Positions 33,562-46,390 of a stretch of 64,000 nt of DNA are shown in pieces (positions within the stretch are counted from its first letter, which is position 1; each line of letters begins with the position of its first letter). Made by a program: the position numbers and the translations under genes. The stretch spans positions 174,670,882 to 174,734,881 of the forward strand of contig CM069433.1 in assembly GCA_035610365.1 (NCBI GenBank). The letters run 5' to 3'. Under the pieces are notes generated by a model that was not told the origin of the DNA, searched no databases, and worked only from the letters and a program-made list of their open reading frames with translations. The DNA is from Aquatica leii (taxonomy: Eukaryota; Arthropoda; Insecta; Coleoptera; Lampyridae).

Positions 33562-35966
33562 CAGGGTGATTTTTTTTATTTGATGCATTAGATGTTTCTC
33601 AGCTTTGGTAAACGTTTGTAATTTAAAATTTTGCACACTTTTATAGTATGCTTTGATCTATTTTTCTAAAATATTTTTAGCTAGATGGCGATTTCCGGTA
33701 TGCCGGAAGTGACTCGCAACTTTGTTATTTTAAATAGAATTATAGTTTTTTCTTTCCAGTTTTAGATTCTTTACTTAATTTACTATAATTTTGTATAAGA
33801 TTATGTTACTCTGTTTGCTATGGTTACTGAGATATTCAACTGTTAGCAAAAAAATAATGTCTTGTAGAGTGTATTTTATAAATTGATAACTTGACAACCG
33901 CTTGACACAAAAACATAAAAAAAGCGTCAATTTGCGACATTTTATGTATGTGCAACAGTTTTCGATTCGCGTAACTATTCTACAAAAAGAAAATATAAAA
34001 TATTAAACTTAAAATGCATTAAGAGTTATAACTTTTTTTTTCAAATGTAACACCCCTACTTTCTTTACATTAAACGATGCAAAATTGTAGTGCATATTTT
34101 GTTAAATAGTCCTATTGTTTTTAATTGACGGTTTTTGAGTAATAACCAATTTTATGTAAAATACAATGTTTCATGTTTTCATATGTATTAAGATACTTAG
34201 TAGGCTGTGAAAGAAATATTTCTTTAGTTATTTTTGACGTTTTTCAAAAAATTTATTTATGTCATATTAAGATGGAAAACGTAAAAAATAATTACCGTTT
34301 TCGTTATTCTTCAGAATAAATTTTTAATTTATTTGTGCGTTATGGAGCGTGTAATCGAATCATTGGCAGAACGTGTCGCCGTTTCAACGAAAAATTTCCC
34401 AATTTGCTTTTAATGACAGCTAGAAAGTTTGCAACATTAAGCAAGAATTTTATTGAATTTGGTTCAACATTGGCCGATCGAGGAAATATCATTTGGACTT
34501 TGACATGAAGCTGAAATTAACGTGCTGGCTTATTCTGAAGCGCATCCTTGGTCTTCAATTCGATCAGCGTCAGCCGATTCTGGATTAAATTATGCGCTAA
34601 TACAAAAAAATTTTGCGAAAACATAAAAACATCCATATTCATTTATGCGGTTTCAAAAATTGTCACAAGAAGATAAACTAAAGCGAATTCGTTACTGCGA
34701 GGAGATGATGTTAAGAGTGCAAGAAATTCCCAACATTTTAGAAATGTTACTAGGAGTGACGAAGCAAAATTTACTGAACGGGGAATTGCTAATCATCGCA
34801 ACAGGCAAAATCCTTATATTTTGAGGAAGTTGACTACCAAAGAAAATTCAGCGTAAACTGTTATTGCTTTATTATGTTTGACGAAATTAGATTTGTGTTA
34901 TACAAGGATAATTTAAATAGTATGCGATACGGTGAACTTCTGCAAAACTATATAGAACCTTTTTTATTGAAGAGTTTCCTTTAAATCGGTATAGAAATAT
35001 TTGATACTAAATACAACCCCACAATGCCAGAGATGTAGATAGGCAATTAACTAAAAAGTTAGAAGACCGTTAGATAGGAAACAGAAGACGTTTGTTGTGT
35101 CCACCTCGATCACCAGACCTCAAACCTTTAGATATTGATTTGGGGGGTGTTATTAAAAACAGAGTTTATGATAGAATTGTAACTTTGATATAATATTTAA
35201 TAAAATAAATAAACTTAGGCTTTTAAGGAATTCATAAAAGCTACCACAACAGGGGTGCAAAAAAGAATACAAACTTGTTTGCAGACAAATAGAGAACATA
35301 TTGAACATATTGTTGCTATATTATTTTTTGTTACACTAAAAATTTTATCTAAAGAAATATTACTTGCATAGCCTACTAATTACTTTAATACGTCTGAAAC
35401 ATTGTATTTTACATAAAATTGCTTATTACTCAAAAACCGTCAATTAAAAACAATAGGACTATTAAACAAAACTAGCACTAAATTTAATTCTGCATCGTTT
35501 GGTGCTACATTTACCCTTAAACCATTTTTAAGTTTGATATTTTATTTTTTTTTGTAGAACAGTTGCGCAAATCGCAAACTGTTGCACGTATGAAGCGCAC
35601 TTTCTGTCGCAAATTGAGGTTTTTTTTATGTCTTTGTGTCAAGCGGTTGTCAAGTTATCAACTTATAAAATACACTTTACAAGACGTTACAAACAGTTGA
35701 ATATCTCACTAACCATAGCTAACAGATTAACATAACATTATACAAAATTACAGCAATTTAAGTAAAGAATCTAAAACTGTAAAGAAAAAATTATAGTTCT
35801 ATTTAAAATAACAAAGTTACTAGTCACTTTCGGCATACCAAAAGTCGCCATCTTATTTTACAAAAATAGGTCAAAACATACTATAAAAGTGTGCAAAATT
35901 TTAAATTTCTGACGTTTACCAAAGCTGAGAAAAACATTTAATGCACCAATAAAAAAAATCACCCTG
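33562..35966. mobile_element. Tc1/mariner-superfamily element with ~0.6-kb terminal inverted repeats
   Basis: The outer ends read CAGGGTGATTTTTTTTATT and its inverse, flanked by TA on both sides (33560-33561, 35967-35968). The inverted repeats extend inward to about 34232 on the left and 35352 on the right, with substitutions and small indels. Shared inner blocks include ACAATAGGACTATT against AATAGTCCTATTGT, CCGTCAATTAAAAACAA and AAGCGGTTGTCAAGTTATCA. Between them lies a decayed transposase. Inverted repeats this long are unusual for mariner but known in some Tc1-like groups. Confidence 0.85.
34341..35190 (+). pseudogene. Decayed Tc1/mariner-like transposase inside the long-TIR element
   Basis: Reads from an ATG at 34341 (MERVIESLAERVAVSTKNF, stop) through a DNA-binding part. 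SDEAKFTERGIANHRN near 34755-34800 carries the first catalytic aspartate. YKDNLNSMRYGELLQNYIEP follows near 34902. HNARDVDRQL and PPRSPDLKPLDIDLGGVIKN near 35101-35160 are the last blocks. The segment with the second aspartate before HNAR is garbled, and several frame changes occur. The family is the one with RWIGRRGP and PPRSPDLTPLDFFLWG motifs in insects. Confidence 0.75.
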
Positions 35967-37979
35967 TATAATTTTTTTTCACAACATACTTTATTTTTGA
36001 ATTAAAAAAAATTATAGTATATTAAAACGAATAATTTAAATTCTAGAAAGCTTATTACCACGTTGAGTTAACAAGCATTAAACAAGTATAACAATAATAT
36101 TTTATAAACGTATTTGTTTTTCATTCAGTAGCTAAAACAAGGAACAATATTTACTCAAGTACGTACACCTCGGGCAAATGCTATTTTTAATTAAAATAAA
36201 ATATTATACTTTTGGAAAAATCTTAAATGTCAAGTTTTATTTGAACAAAACTATAAAAAAAATTAATTAAAGGACTTTGCTACAATTTTATTCCTTAAAT
36301 ATAATTATGTACGAATCGAAACTAAAACCACGCTACGCTATGTATAATTAAATACGTTACCACATTTATAGTGTGTATGTATCATTTGAATATATTCAGT
36401 GTTTATCTGTCTTCTTGAGATACGTTAATTCCGCTAACGGACGATGTATATTCATATTCACATGAGATTTTGCTTCTAACAAATTCACCTGAGAAACTGG
36501 TTAGTTAGGTTAGTTTCCCTTGGGATAAATCAAGGTGTACTCTGTATCTTTGCTTTTCATACATTGTGTATAACGGAACACCAAATTCACATAGATAATG
36601 CTTTTATGTGCATTATATGGGAACGTGTAGACGTTAAAAATATTGTATATTGGATTTGTTCCAGAAAAAATTCTCAATTTAATCCTGACCAGAACCGTAA
36701 ACTTCATTATGTGCGATTTTTATGAGTACAAATATGGTTCAATATTTTATCTTTGAAGGGCAAAAATAGGAACTAAGGAGCCGTATATCAAGGACAGGGG
36801 AGCTACGAAGAATTAGTTCTTTTCAGAATCCGTATATGCAGCTGCCTCGAATCTAAAAAAGGGCCCTTGCCATCAAAGACGTATAGCACGGACCCTTCTT
36901 ACGTATTCTTCTGATTAACCTTCTTTTGATCTTTACACAGCTGTCGTCTTGACACGTGCTTAAGATACGTTATTAGGTAAAAATATAAAAATAATGTAAA
37001 CATTACATCATTTTCATATCTTTCTCATTTTTACTTTATATACTAAAGCAAAAATATATCTGGATTACGCTTTTGAAAATTGTAATTATTTCCTATATTA
37101 ATCAATTTATTAACTTTATAATTTTGTCGTTGAGTGTATTATTACAATACATTCGTTTTTGTTATTATTCAAAAGCAAAAAAATCCAGTATTTAGTAAAC
37201 ACAACTTATAACTCGTATTGCTTTTACTACATGCAATTTCTAATAAACCAATATTGACCCCTTCTTAATAACGTAACTTAATCGCCTTTCGCAAAATCGC
37301 GTTTTAAGATTGTTTGTGTTTAAATGCAACATATAATCGTCGTTTACAGTTCTGTCTAACGATCTAACGTAATGGTTTCACGAGTTAACCCTTTCGAGTC
37401 TATTGGGAGTTATGTAAACCCATTTCCGTTTTGTGGTTTATAAGTGTTGCAAATAGACAAATTAAACTACCTTTTTACTATTTTTACTTATTTGCATGAA
37501 TAATAATAGACAATTTGTATTTCTTGCCATTTTCTTTTGTATTATTACCTAAATTTTGTTTTGATAGTACTTTATATAAAAACTTGAAAAAAATAATCAA
37601 TGAAATTTACCATCCCCATGATTTTTGTTAAATTAAGAATGTTAGAAAGAATTACGAAAAGAAAAACGATTAACAGATACTGAAGAAAGTCTACCAATAA
37701 TATTGAGATAAAAATCAGAATTCGTTGACAAATTCATCGAAATGACGCAATTATTTATATTTTAGCATTTTCTGTAGTATTTACCTACCGAAAAATTTTA
37801 GTATAAAGTTAGTATGTAAAACGCCATCTACTGCCAAACACGATAAGACTCAGTATAGTTACATTAACTTACTAAACTACACGCTTCTAGAATGCTTGTA
37901 GGTACCGTATCTATTAATAAAGAATCATTTAAAAGTTTACTCATTGTCAAAAATTTGTTTTTTTACACAAAAATGACTT
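35967..37979. other. AT-rich spacer, no gene recognised
   Basis: A less AT-rich patch at 36770-36930 has no open frame. At 37386-37401 TTAACCCTTTCGAGTC resembles a piggyBac-type MITE end, but no inverted partner is present nearby. Otherwise nothing is seen. Confidence 0.5.
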
Positions 37980-37989
37980 TTTTGATTAG

Positions 37990-40300
37990 ATGACAGTAGC
38001 AGTAAACTTTGTACGTTCAACACTCCTTTTGGGAGGTACAGATTTTCAAGGATGCCTTATGGGATAAATTGCGCAACCGAGATTTTCCAAAGAGTTTTAC
38101 GACAAATGTATGATGGTCAAGATGGAATAGTTGTATATATAGATGACATTTTAATTTGGGGCAATGACATTAATGAACATAACAAACGCTTAAAAAAAGC
38201 ATTTGAGATTGCAAAATTTAATAACATAAAATTCAACATTAAATAATGTAAATTTGGGGTTAATGAAGTCAAATTCATGGGTCACAAATTTTCTCATGAT
38301 GGGGCTAGGGTAGATAACGACAAAATTGATGCTATAAGTAATATGAAAAAACCAGAAAATAAAAAAGATATAGAAAGGTTCATAGAATTTGTAAATTATC
38401 TAAGTAGGTTTATACCAAACTTTTCTCAATTAACTGAACCTTTACGAACAGTTATTAGAAATGACGTAGATTTCTTTTGGGAGAAAGAGCAAGATAGCGC
38501 TTTTAAACAACTCAAAAGTGCACTGGTAAATGCACCAGTTTTACAATTTTATTCTGATAAAAATCCAATTGTAATTTCTTGCGACTCATCGAAAGATGGC
38601 TGCGGTGCAGTTTTATTACAATTAGGATAACCTGTTGCTTATGCGTCAAAAGCGTTCACAACTTGTCAAAAGAATTACGCGCAAATTGAAAAAGAGATGC
38701 TGGCAATTGTTTATGCGTGCACAAATTTCGTCCTTACATATATGGTAGAACTGATGTAACAATAGAAACAGATCATAAACCATTGATTCCTATTTCAAAG
38801 AGACCTTTAACGCAAGCACCTGCAAGATTGCAAAAAATGTTAATTATGTTACAAGATTATACTTTTAATTTAACTTACAAAAAAGGAAAAGAATTGTACG
38901 TTGCGGATGCCCTGTCTAGAGCATTTGTAAATGACGTACATGTAGAATTTGAGCAAAAATGTCAAGAAGAAAGAAAAGTACGTAAAATTTCAAACCGAGA
39001 CAAATAACGATCCAGTCTTATCACAATTAAAACAATTGATTATTCATGGTTTTCCACAAAATAAACAATCAGTAAGAGATGATATAAAAATATATTGGGC
39101 TTATAGAAACGATTTAACAGTCGATAAAGTAATCAAATTATAGTTCCTAAAACTTTAAGACCTGAAATGCTAAGACAAATTCATTTATGTCACTTAGGAA
39201 AAGAAAAGTCAAAATTAAGAGCTAAAGAAATTTTATATTGGCCAGGTATGTACAATGACATTAACAACATGGTCAAATCGTGTGAGACTTTTCTCACGTA
39301 TAGTAGGAACAACAATAAAGAGCCATTAATTCCACATACCATTCCAGATTTACCCTGGAGCAAAGTAGGAATAGATTTTTTTCAAATTAATGATTTAAAT
39401 TATATTATAGTTGTGGATTACTTTTCTAAATTTGTAGAAGTAAGTAAAATTTCATCGCTAAAGTCGAATACCGTAATACAATCAATTAAACAAGTCTTTA
39501 GTAGACATGGTATTCCAAAAACAGTAATAACAGATGGTGGTCCTCCGTTCAACTCTGAACATTTTAAAGAATTTTCCAAACAATGGACGTTTATCCATAC
39601 ACTTTCCAGTCCTCATAATCCACAAAGTAATGGACAAGTTGAGCGCACTGTTCAAACGGTCAAAAGAATAATTAAAAAATCAGAACTAAACCAGACAGAT
39701 TTGTATTTAAGTCTATTAGATTGTATGAATGTACCAATTTCTAATGATTTACCAAGTCCATCACAAATACTGTATAATCGTAGATGAAGAACTGTTTTAC
39801 CAATTAAACAAACATTATTAAAACCAAAATTGTCCAATGTGACTAAAATAAAGAATGAACTTAAGATTAGACAAGAACAGATGAAATACTATTATGATAG
39901 AGGAACCAAATCATTATCTAAGTTAGAAGTAGGGAATAAAGTCAAAGTTAAAAATTTTAAAGGAGAAAGATGGTTAGATGATATAACAATAGATGTAATT
40001 AATCCTAAAGTATATGTTGTCAAATTGAGCACTGGTAAAATTGTACTGAGAAATAGAAAATACTTAATTAAATGTAAAAATGATTACCCGGTCAACAGTA
40101 ATACGAGTACTCAATTACATGCACTACCAACTAACAATAGAACTAATTTAGCAGATAAGATTGAAAATGATTGTAATATTAATAAATATAGATTAAACAT
40201 AAGTATACCAAATAGTAAAAATGTTTCTCAAACTTCTGGTTCCAAAATGCAAACTAGAAGTGGAAGAATTGTAAAAGCACCCTGTAAGATGAATCTTTAA
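37990..40300 (+). pseudogene. Gypsy Pol remnant: RT palm, RNase H, integrase
   Basis: In order: RT palm with MPYGINCATEIFQRVLRQMY and YIDDIL (38052-38246), a stop, then GHKFSHDGARVDNDKIDAI and the connection domain to RNase H (SCDSSKDGCGAVL, stop near 38628). RNase H continues in another frame (TIETDHKPL, VADALSRAF, 38717-38930). The integrase zinc domain (HLCHLGKEK, then CETFLTYS with the second cysteine of the CxxC changed) is followed by VGIDFFQI, VITDGGPPFN and NPQSNGQVERTVQT, so the D, D, E triad is present. The C-terminal region is the frame at 39830-40300. About three stops and two frameshifts interrupt it. Confidence 0.85.
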
Positions 40301-40308
40301 ATAAATTT

Positions 40309-40321
40309 AAAAAAAGGGAGA
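40309..40321 (+). other. Polypurine tract of the truncated Gypsy
   Basis: AAAAAAAGGGAGA stands directly before TGTAAGTGG, the start of the 3' LTR. Confidence 0.65.
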
Positions 40322-40490
40322 TGTAAGTGGCATAAGTAACGTGGCAACACAGCCTAGTAAGAAAAAGGATAAGAGTGGCAACGTTGTCCGGTAGGATGTC
40401 GCTGGCTGAACCTAAAAGATAAATGGTTAACTTGCGTTTGATTAGTAAAAAAGAATTTACCAAATTAAATAATAAATAGCTTAAATAACA
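40322..40490 (+). repeat. Putative 3' LTR (169 bp) of the truncated Gypsy
   Basis: It begins TGTAAGTGGCATAAG next to the polypurine tract and probably ends AAATAACA, giving TG...CA. It contains AATAAA near its end, a plausible polyadenylation signal. The right end is a guess because no second LTR copy is present. Confidence 0.5.
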
Positions 40491-40499
40491 GCAGCCACA

Positions 40500-40876
40500 G
40501 GGCAAGAATTTGTGAGACGAGTGGATTGCTCCTGAGGGTACAGGTTTTCCAAATACAGTATACGGTGCAACATCAAATGGTTGAATGGAAGCAGATGTCT
40601 TCTTAAATTATTTCACAACAACTTTTGTACCAAATATTGATCTAGAGAGACCTGTGCTTTTTTGATAGGCATAGCTTGCATATAGACGAGAGACTTATTA
40701 AAGCTGCGGTTAAGAAAAACATAATAATTTTAAAATTGCCGCCACACTCCAACCATATCTTACAACCCTTTGATCTAACAGTTTTTAAGTTTTTAAAGAG
40801 TTCGTGGGACGAAATGTTCGTCAAGTGACAAAAAAATCTCAAAATTGGTAATTCTAACCAATATCTGAGCAATAAC
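40500..40876 (+). pseudogene. Pogo/Tigger-like (DDE_1) transposase fragment
   Basis: Readable parts: EWIAPEGTGFPNTVYGATSN followed by a TGA where Trp is expected, MEADVFLNYFTTTFVP, ERPVL, then after a one-base frame change FDRHSLHIDERLIKAAVKKN, LPPHSNHILQPFDLTVFKFL. The PPHSxHxLQPxD block and the preceding aspartate (FDRH) are diagnostic for the DDE_1 transposases of pogo/Tigger/Jerky type. Only this C-terminal half remains. It starts about ten bases after the putative Gypsy LTR. Confidence 0.8.
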
Positions 40877-41059
40877 TCAAATTCAAAAGTAGTTCATGCT
40901 TTTATAATTAATATTTTTTTTACTAATAAATTTAAAAAATGTTATGTACAGGTTTTTTCGAACATGCCTTCTATAGATGTTCTCAATTTTTAGAATTAAA
41001 TACCAATTAACGTTATGAGATAGCCTGTTGAAATAATTATTATTTAAATAAATAATTCG

Positions 41060-41720
41060 TTGTTTCATAAAGTGGTTAATTGCAAGTCAAAAATTAATTA
41101 TACTAAATGCCATAATAGACATCATAGTTTATTGCATTTTCAAAAATTCGTTTCACGAAATAATTATAGTAGTAGTTCTGATAGCACTAGTACTCCGCAT
41201 ATTATCTTAGTAAAGCCAAGTCAAAATAGTGAAAACGCAACAGTTAATACTCTCGCTAGTTTCTGAACAGCCACCTGTACACGTCCTGCTTTCTACGGTA
41301 ATTGTGGATGTAGTAGATCACACATGAAAAATAATTCAATTGTGTTTATTAATCGATGTTTCTGGTTTAGGTGATATTGCAAGTTCAGTTGATAGTAAAA
41401 CACAATCAATAATAAAGTCAAGAGTTAATCCTGACATGAACTAGAACGTTGATTTATTTGTTGTCGATAAAATTTCTAGTCACATGCCCAATATAAAAAT
41501 AAATTTAGATTATTTAGAAGTCTTCCTTTAACTGATTAAAACTTTAAAATTTTTTGCAAAGTGGAAGTGGAAATATTAGGAACAGAGGTATTTGCTAATA
41601 TTTCATGATTTAGAAACATTACTGGACCGCTAGGTTTACCGACAGTTTTAGAAAGTTCCTTAGGATATATAGTTATGGGTAGCGTTACTATAGAAAACTA
41701 GGTAGTAAATTTACAATCAT
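41060..41720 (+). pseudogene. BEL/Pao retrotransposon fragment (zinc knuckle to protease)
   Basis: The first 68-codon frame has the NCKSK...KCHNRHHSLLHF block of BEL/Pao Gag-Pol, just before the protease. It is followed in other frames by VLLSTVIVDVVDHT (protease start) and by GLPTVLESSLGYIVMGSVT near 41634-41690, the block that precedes RT in this family. The RT itself is not found downstream. Several stops; dead fragment. Confidence 0.7.
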
Positions 41721-41779
41721 TTTGCACTTTTACGGGCTTATCGGTGAAAAATTCACGTAAAAGCTTTTGGGATTTAATC

Positions 41780-43077
41780 GTACTATTAATTTTTTCTAAA
41801 GCATGCACACCATTAAAAAATTAATATAATTAAATCTATGAAAAATAAAATCATTAGTTATATATTCCAGAACTCTATACCAAAACCGTAAACATTTTAA
41901 AAAACAACCTAATAAATAATAATTATCATAAAAATCTAACAAACTGTAAAATATTAATCCATACGACACTAATAAAAGACCATCACGATCTACCTAAAAT
42001 AACTCGACTATTGATTTTAGTTACGCAAAATCAGTAGTTCCCGGGTTAACAAAAAAAAATTAAGAAGTAAAAATAAATCTAATAACTGAATAACAGATGC
42101 CTAAGAGGAAAACAAACTATTTTTACACAAACATGTGTAAAGTATTAGATTTTGATTTTCAACAGAATGTGTTGATTTTTTTACACCGCAACTGTGGTAA
42201 TACAGGTTTTGTGTCTATTGACTTTTTACATTATTTTCTTGAAAAGTTGTAGCATCAATAGTGACAAAATTATATCTATATTCCGATAACTACAAAATAA
42301 CAACTTTGGCTCGGTATCTTTATGCACTTACAAATAATAGATTTGCTAAAATTATACATAGATGTTCAAAATCAGAACATAAGAATGCAAATGTAAAACA
42401 TACATGCTACAAACATATAGTGATTCCAGTTTCCCAGAAAATGAATTTTTTTAGTGTGTCATAGAGTGCACAACAAAAGGCGTGTAATGCAGCAGTTTGG
42501 CCAATGCCTTACTTAAGGACTTATTGTTTTGAATGGGATTATTCATTCAAAACTTGTTTGTAAAATTTTTAAATGTGTTTAAGAAAGCGCATGGTTGCTT
42601 TATTTGGTATTTCTTTCTAACCTAATGGTTGTTATGACGAATACTTTCAAACGTGTAGTATAATTCTTAATTCAGATAACTAATGTACGTGCTCGCTTTA
42701 CTTGATGAAATCCTACATGTAAGAAGGAAACGGCAATAGTGTATATATGTCGGTGTTAAATAAAGCGCTAATCCGAAACTGAAAATGTTAAATTTTACAG
42801 ACTTTAGCTAAATGTAAAGAACGCACTCGAAGTGTAAATTTAGACAATTTGCTACGCATATGTGACACCCACCATTTTCGAGGGAACCCTAAATCTCTAA
42901 TTTTACCACTTTTCGATAAATTAATTATAATTTATTTATCGAACGATAATAATAATTATAATAATTATCATAATAATAAATATATGGACATGAATTTATT
43001 TTAAATGGAAAAAAGAACTATTCTAGCTATAAACAGTAATAAATAAAAAGATATTCATCGTTACTTGGTGCTTGTTT
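41780..43077. other. AT-rich spacer, no gene recognised
   Basis: Contains an (ATA)n-like low-complexity patch at 42930-42990. No coding motif is recognised. Confidence 0.5.
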
Positions 43078-43969
43078 TCCTTTTATACCCTGAGGTACAG
43101 CTCTCTCGTTTCAAAAACCAGCAGTACTCCGCCAACATGCTTGCATTCTACTTCCCTGAAAATCTCTTCTCCAGCTTAGCGATGTCTTGATGGAACCGTT
43201 CCCCGTGTTCATCCGAGACTGCTTCTAAATTTTCAAGGAAAAAGTCCAGATGCGAGTGAAGGAAGTGAACTATAAGAGACATGTTACATTCTACGTCGTT
43301 GTACGCTAAAAGCAGCTCCTCGACGTGAGCGACATAATCTTTACTTTTGTGGTTACCCAGGAAGTTCTTACATACGTTTTGAAATGCAAGCCAAACTCAT
43401 TTTTCTTTTCGATTTACAAGATCATTTAACTCCGATTGAGTAAGGAGGTGAGGTTTTTGAGAAATTAAATCTGCGGAATACTCTTCATCATCATTGAACG
43501 TATCATTCGAAGTCCCAGGTTGTGACTCAGAGTCTTTCAAATCAATTTCCGGCTCTAGAGTATAAGTGTTTGGGGGCTCTGGGATTGGCAAAGTATCGTT
43601 ATGAGGAACAGGTCTTAGAGCTGACGGAATATTGGGATACTGAATTGTATGCTTACTTTTGCTCGAAAACCCGACGGTGGAAGTCATACAAAAGTAACAA
43701 TCTGTAAGATGACGCACAGCAAATGGCATTGATTTACGGGTACCTTTGAGCCATTTGGTCAAACTACTGTAACAAGTCGTACAGCAAACTGATGGAGCCC
43801 AAGTCTTGTCCTGGTCGCCAACTTGACAATCAAAGTACAATTTATAAGCTGTTTTAACAAGCGGAGAAAGGGGTTTTCGTTGCGCTTTTAAAGTTAATTC
43901 CCCGCAGGTATAGCAGAAGCTATCGGGATGATTTTTACACTTGCGTGGCATAATTATACAGTAATTCAA
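43078..43969 (-). pseudogene. Insect multicopy 'MPRxCKNHPD...CYxCGE' family protein, internally deleted
   Basis: The N-terminal 190-codon frame (43397-43969) has a cysteine-rich start (CKNHPDSFCYTCGELTLKAQ; the likely Met is residue 7), then VGDQDKTWAPSVCCTTC, RKSMPFAV and CYFCMTS, and ends in an acidic stretch and LLTQSELNDLVN. Directly after it, in another frame, comes the C-terminal part of the same family: KNFLGNHKSKDYVAHVEELL, CNMSLIVHFLHSHLDFF and EHGERFHQDIAKLEKRFSGK, then a stop and SMLAEYCWFLKRES. From memory of the family the middle several hundred residues are missing. The family is widespread and repetitive in insects and probably mobile; its biochemical role is unknown to me. Confidence 0.7.
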
Positions 43970-46138
43970 CGCCCGACATTAACCACAAATCACACTTAGT
44001 CAGTTGAAAAAATCCGGAGTAAAAGTAGTTTTACTGTTTTACACAAATGAACAAAAATGAACACAAAATCCAGCACGTTTAAAACGTCGACAAGCTAACT
44101 CTGCAACAGCTATAGATGTACTGATCGAAGCAGTTAAGCAAACTATGTAATATACTATAATGAGAAGAGTAATGCAAGTTTAAGCCTGTTGAAAATTCCT
44201 GTTCAAACCTGCATGTCGTATTGAGATCGCCAGCGTCGTGCAGTGAATCTTCCTAACAGTTTATTGATATTTTTTTACTGTTCTTATATATTTGTATTTT
44301 ATTGTTGTTTCTATATACATTTTATAGCAACAGTTTTGCCATATACTTTGGTATAAATTTTATTACCTGCTTTGGGATGTTTAACGGCTATAAGTTCAAA
44401 TTCTAAAAAAAAATGCAAAAAATTAAATAAAAATAGGGTCCCCCCAAAATAAAAACGGAGCTCATTTTTGGATTCAGGAGGTCATTTTACATACGAATCG
44501 TCAAGAATGGTATCAGGGCCGATTTTCATGCAGACCAGTGTAATTAATTTAGTTCGCTGTTTAATTTAACGGTTTAATTTGCGGTTTAATTAAGCCGCGA
44601 TTTAAGAGCAGGTATTCTACTACTTTCATTCTTTCTTAAAGAACAGATTATTTTAACGTGGTTTTTTGTTTTTCTTTTAGGACAACTTCAAGATTGCGGT
44701 TTGCACAACTATAAAATTAGACCATTTTTAAAGTTTTTTAAAATTTTAATTGCTAACATATGATACAGGCTGTTTAAAATTACTATTTTCTTTATTATTA
44801 AAGCCACAAATTGGGTTATTTAAAAAAAAAACATAAAATTCTAAATAACAAATGTCGTTGTGTTTACATATTGATTGCGATGTAAACTTCTTTAGGAGCG
44901 ACTTGGGGGCAACTCAGATTTTTTCTTACAAAAACGCTCACTGCACTTAAAAATCAGAAAAATGACAAATTTTGACAAATAACAAAGATAGATTTAATTA
45001 TTCTTACATCAATTTTTTAATAACTAAAGTCTAAAATTAAAATATTCAGAATTTAGCATTTTCCTAAAATTTATACTTACTTTTAATGTGTTATAGGAAT
45101 CGATATACATATTTATATTTTTTTAATGCAGTTTTTTAAAGAAAGTTAACATAAAGAAAAACTTTACAATGTATAATTAAAAATTTTACATTATTTGTGT
45201 TTGAAATAAGAATTTGATTTACGTATGTTAAAATCAATGCATCTAAATTTGCAGAATTTATGCACAAAAAAATTGTTTAACATTAATAATAAGTGTAATA
45301 ACGTTCTTTAAACAATGAAGCAATTGCTATTTTAAAACTATTTTCCATTGTATTACCAATTACTCATTTAACAAATTAGTAAACATTTGTATGTTTTGTT
45401 GTTTTAATAAGTGTTCTATAATAAGCCTAAGCAAAGGCCAGTTTCTTAAATGTCTGTTACGGTAGACAACCATATACTTTGTTATGTGTATGAATAGTTG
45501 CCTAATTTTAGATTCAGAATGTACTACGTTTCACTATTGTATTATTTATAAAATAATCTGAAATTATAGTTTTCAAAGCGCAACATGTTTTGTTTTTTCT
45601 GTAATATGTATCTGAGATAGAAAGCTTTGCGTTCGTAATTTAGGATTGAACAAAATTTCAAAACCGTTCAAAAAGGAATTATCTTTTAATAAATTGAAGT
45701 AAAGTTATTTATTTTTAATTTTTAGTTTTTTTTTTATTTGTGTTTATTAGAGTAAGCATACTTGAAACTCGTGTTGCTAATTCAAATTGCCAAAAGCTGA
45801 TTTTCACGGCATTTAAGGCATTATACTTAAAAACAATACAGAATTTATTTTGTTAGCGTAACAGTAATTAATCACGAAATAATATATGAATTAATTAATA
45901 ATAAATTTTAAATAAATATGCTTATAGTGTATAAAAAGAAAACCATACTGAAAGTCTAGAAAACGGTATTTGTGTTTTTTATTACCTTTTAAAAAAGTAA
46001 TAAAAACTTATCAGAAGTAGATATGTGCCGTTATCGCGAATATTAGTATGAAACTATATTTACGCATAATTTTTGTTTACAATTTTGTTTAAAATAAGTC
46101 CGTAGCCATCGTTGTTCATCAATAAACATTTGTTTTAT
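43970..46138. other. AT-rich spacer, no gene recognised
   Basis: A less AT-rich patch at 44430-44560 (GGTCCCCCC, ACGGAGCTCATTTTTGG) may belong to the repeat family of the gene at 43078-43969, but I cannot show this. The rest holds short frames only. Confidence 0.5.
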
Positions 46139-46390
46139 AAATTTCCAAACTCCCGTATGGATCTAGTTTTTTTCTATTGTTTATTTTCTTAATTAATTTG
46201 ATGTCATCTATTTTATGATTATTTTCAAACATATGTGGGCAACACTGGATTTATCTATTTCTTTATATTTGCCATGAGCTAGTTGCTTTTTATAAGTTTT
46301 CAAAGATTTTCTGGTTTACCCTATGTATTTTTGGTTATAGTTTTTACAAGTAATTTGTCGAAACACGTGTACGACACTTTATTAAAGTTG
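46139..46390 (-). pseudogene. Penelope-like GIY-YIG endonuclease remnant
   Basis: On the minus strand: RQITCKNYNQKYIG, a stop, RKSLKTYKKQLAHGKYKEID, SSVAHMF, then ENNHKIDDIKLIKKINNRKK and LDPYG. This follows the pattern of the GIY-YIG domain at the C terminus of Penelope-like elements (ITCKNCNQxYIGQTGR, xSxxAxHxxxxxH). The reverse transcriptase that should precede it (46400-46900) is not recognisable. Stops and frame changes show it is dead. Confidence 0.55.

Larger units (their letters stand above)
37980..40490 (+). mobile_element. 5'-truncated Ty3/Gypsy element with 3' LTR
   Basis: The element starts abruptly in the middle of RT (KLCTFNTPFGRYRFSRMPYG) and runs through RNase H and integrase to a polypurine tract and a short LTR (40322-40490). 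The 5' LTR, gag, protease and first RT half are absent. Reading frames are fairly long, with only a few stops and frame changes, so it is younger than the Gypsy copy at 30044 but not functional. It differs from both other Gypsy elements here. Confidence 0.8.

Noticed and set aside
37386..37420. TTAACCCTTTCGAGTC as a piggyBac MITE
   Set aside because: Only one end is present; no inverted partner with TTAA was found within 2 kb.
42925..42990. ATA-rich block as a regulatory or origin element
   Set aside because: Simple low-complexity sequence, common in this AT-rich genome.
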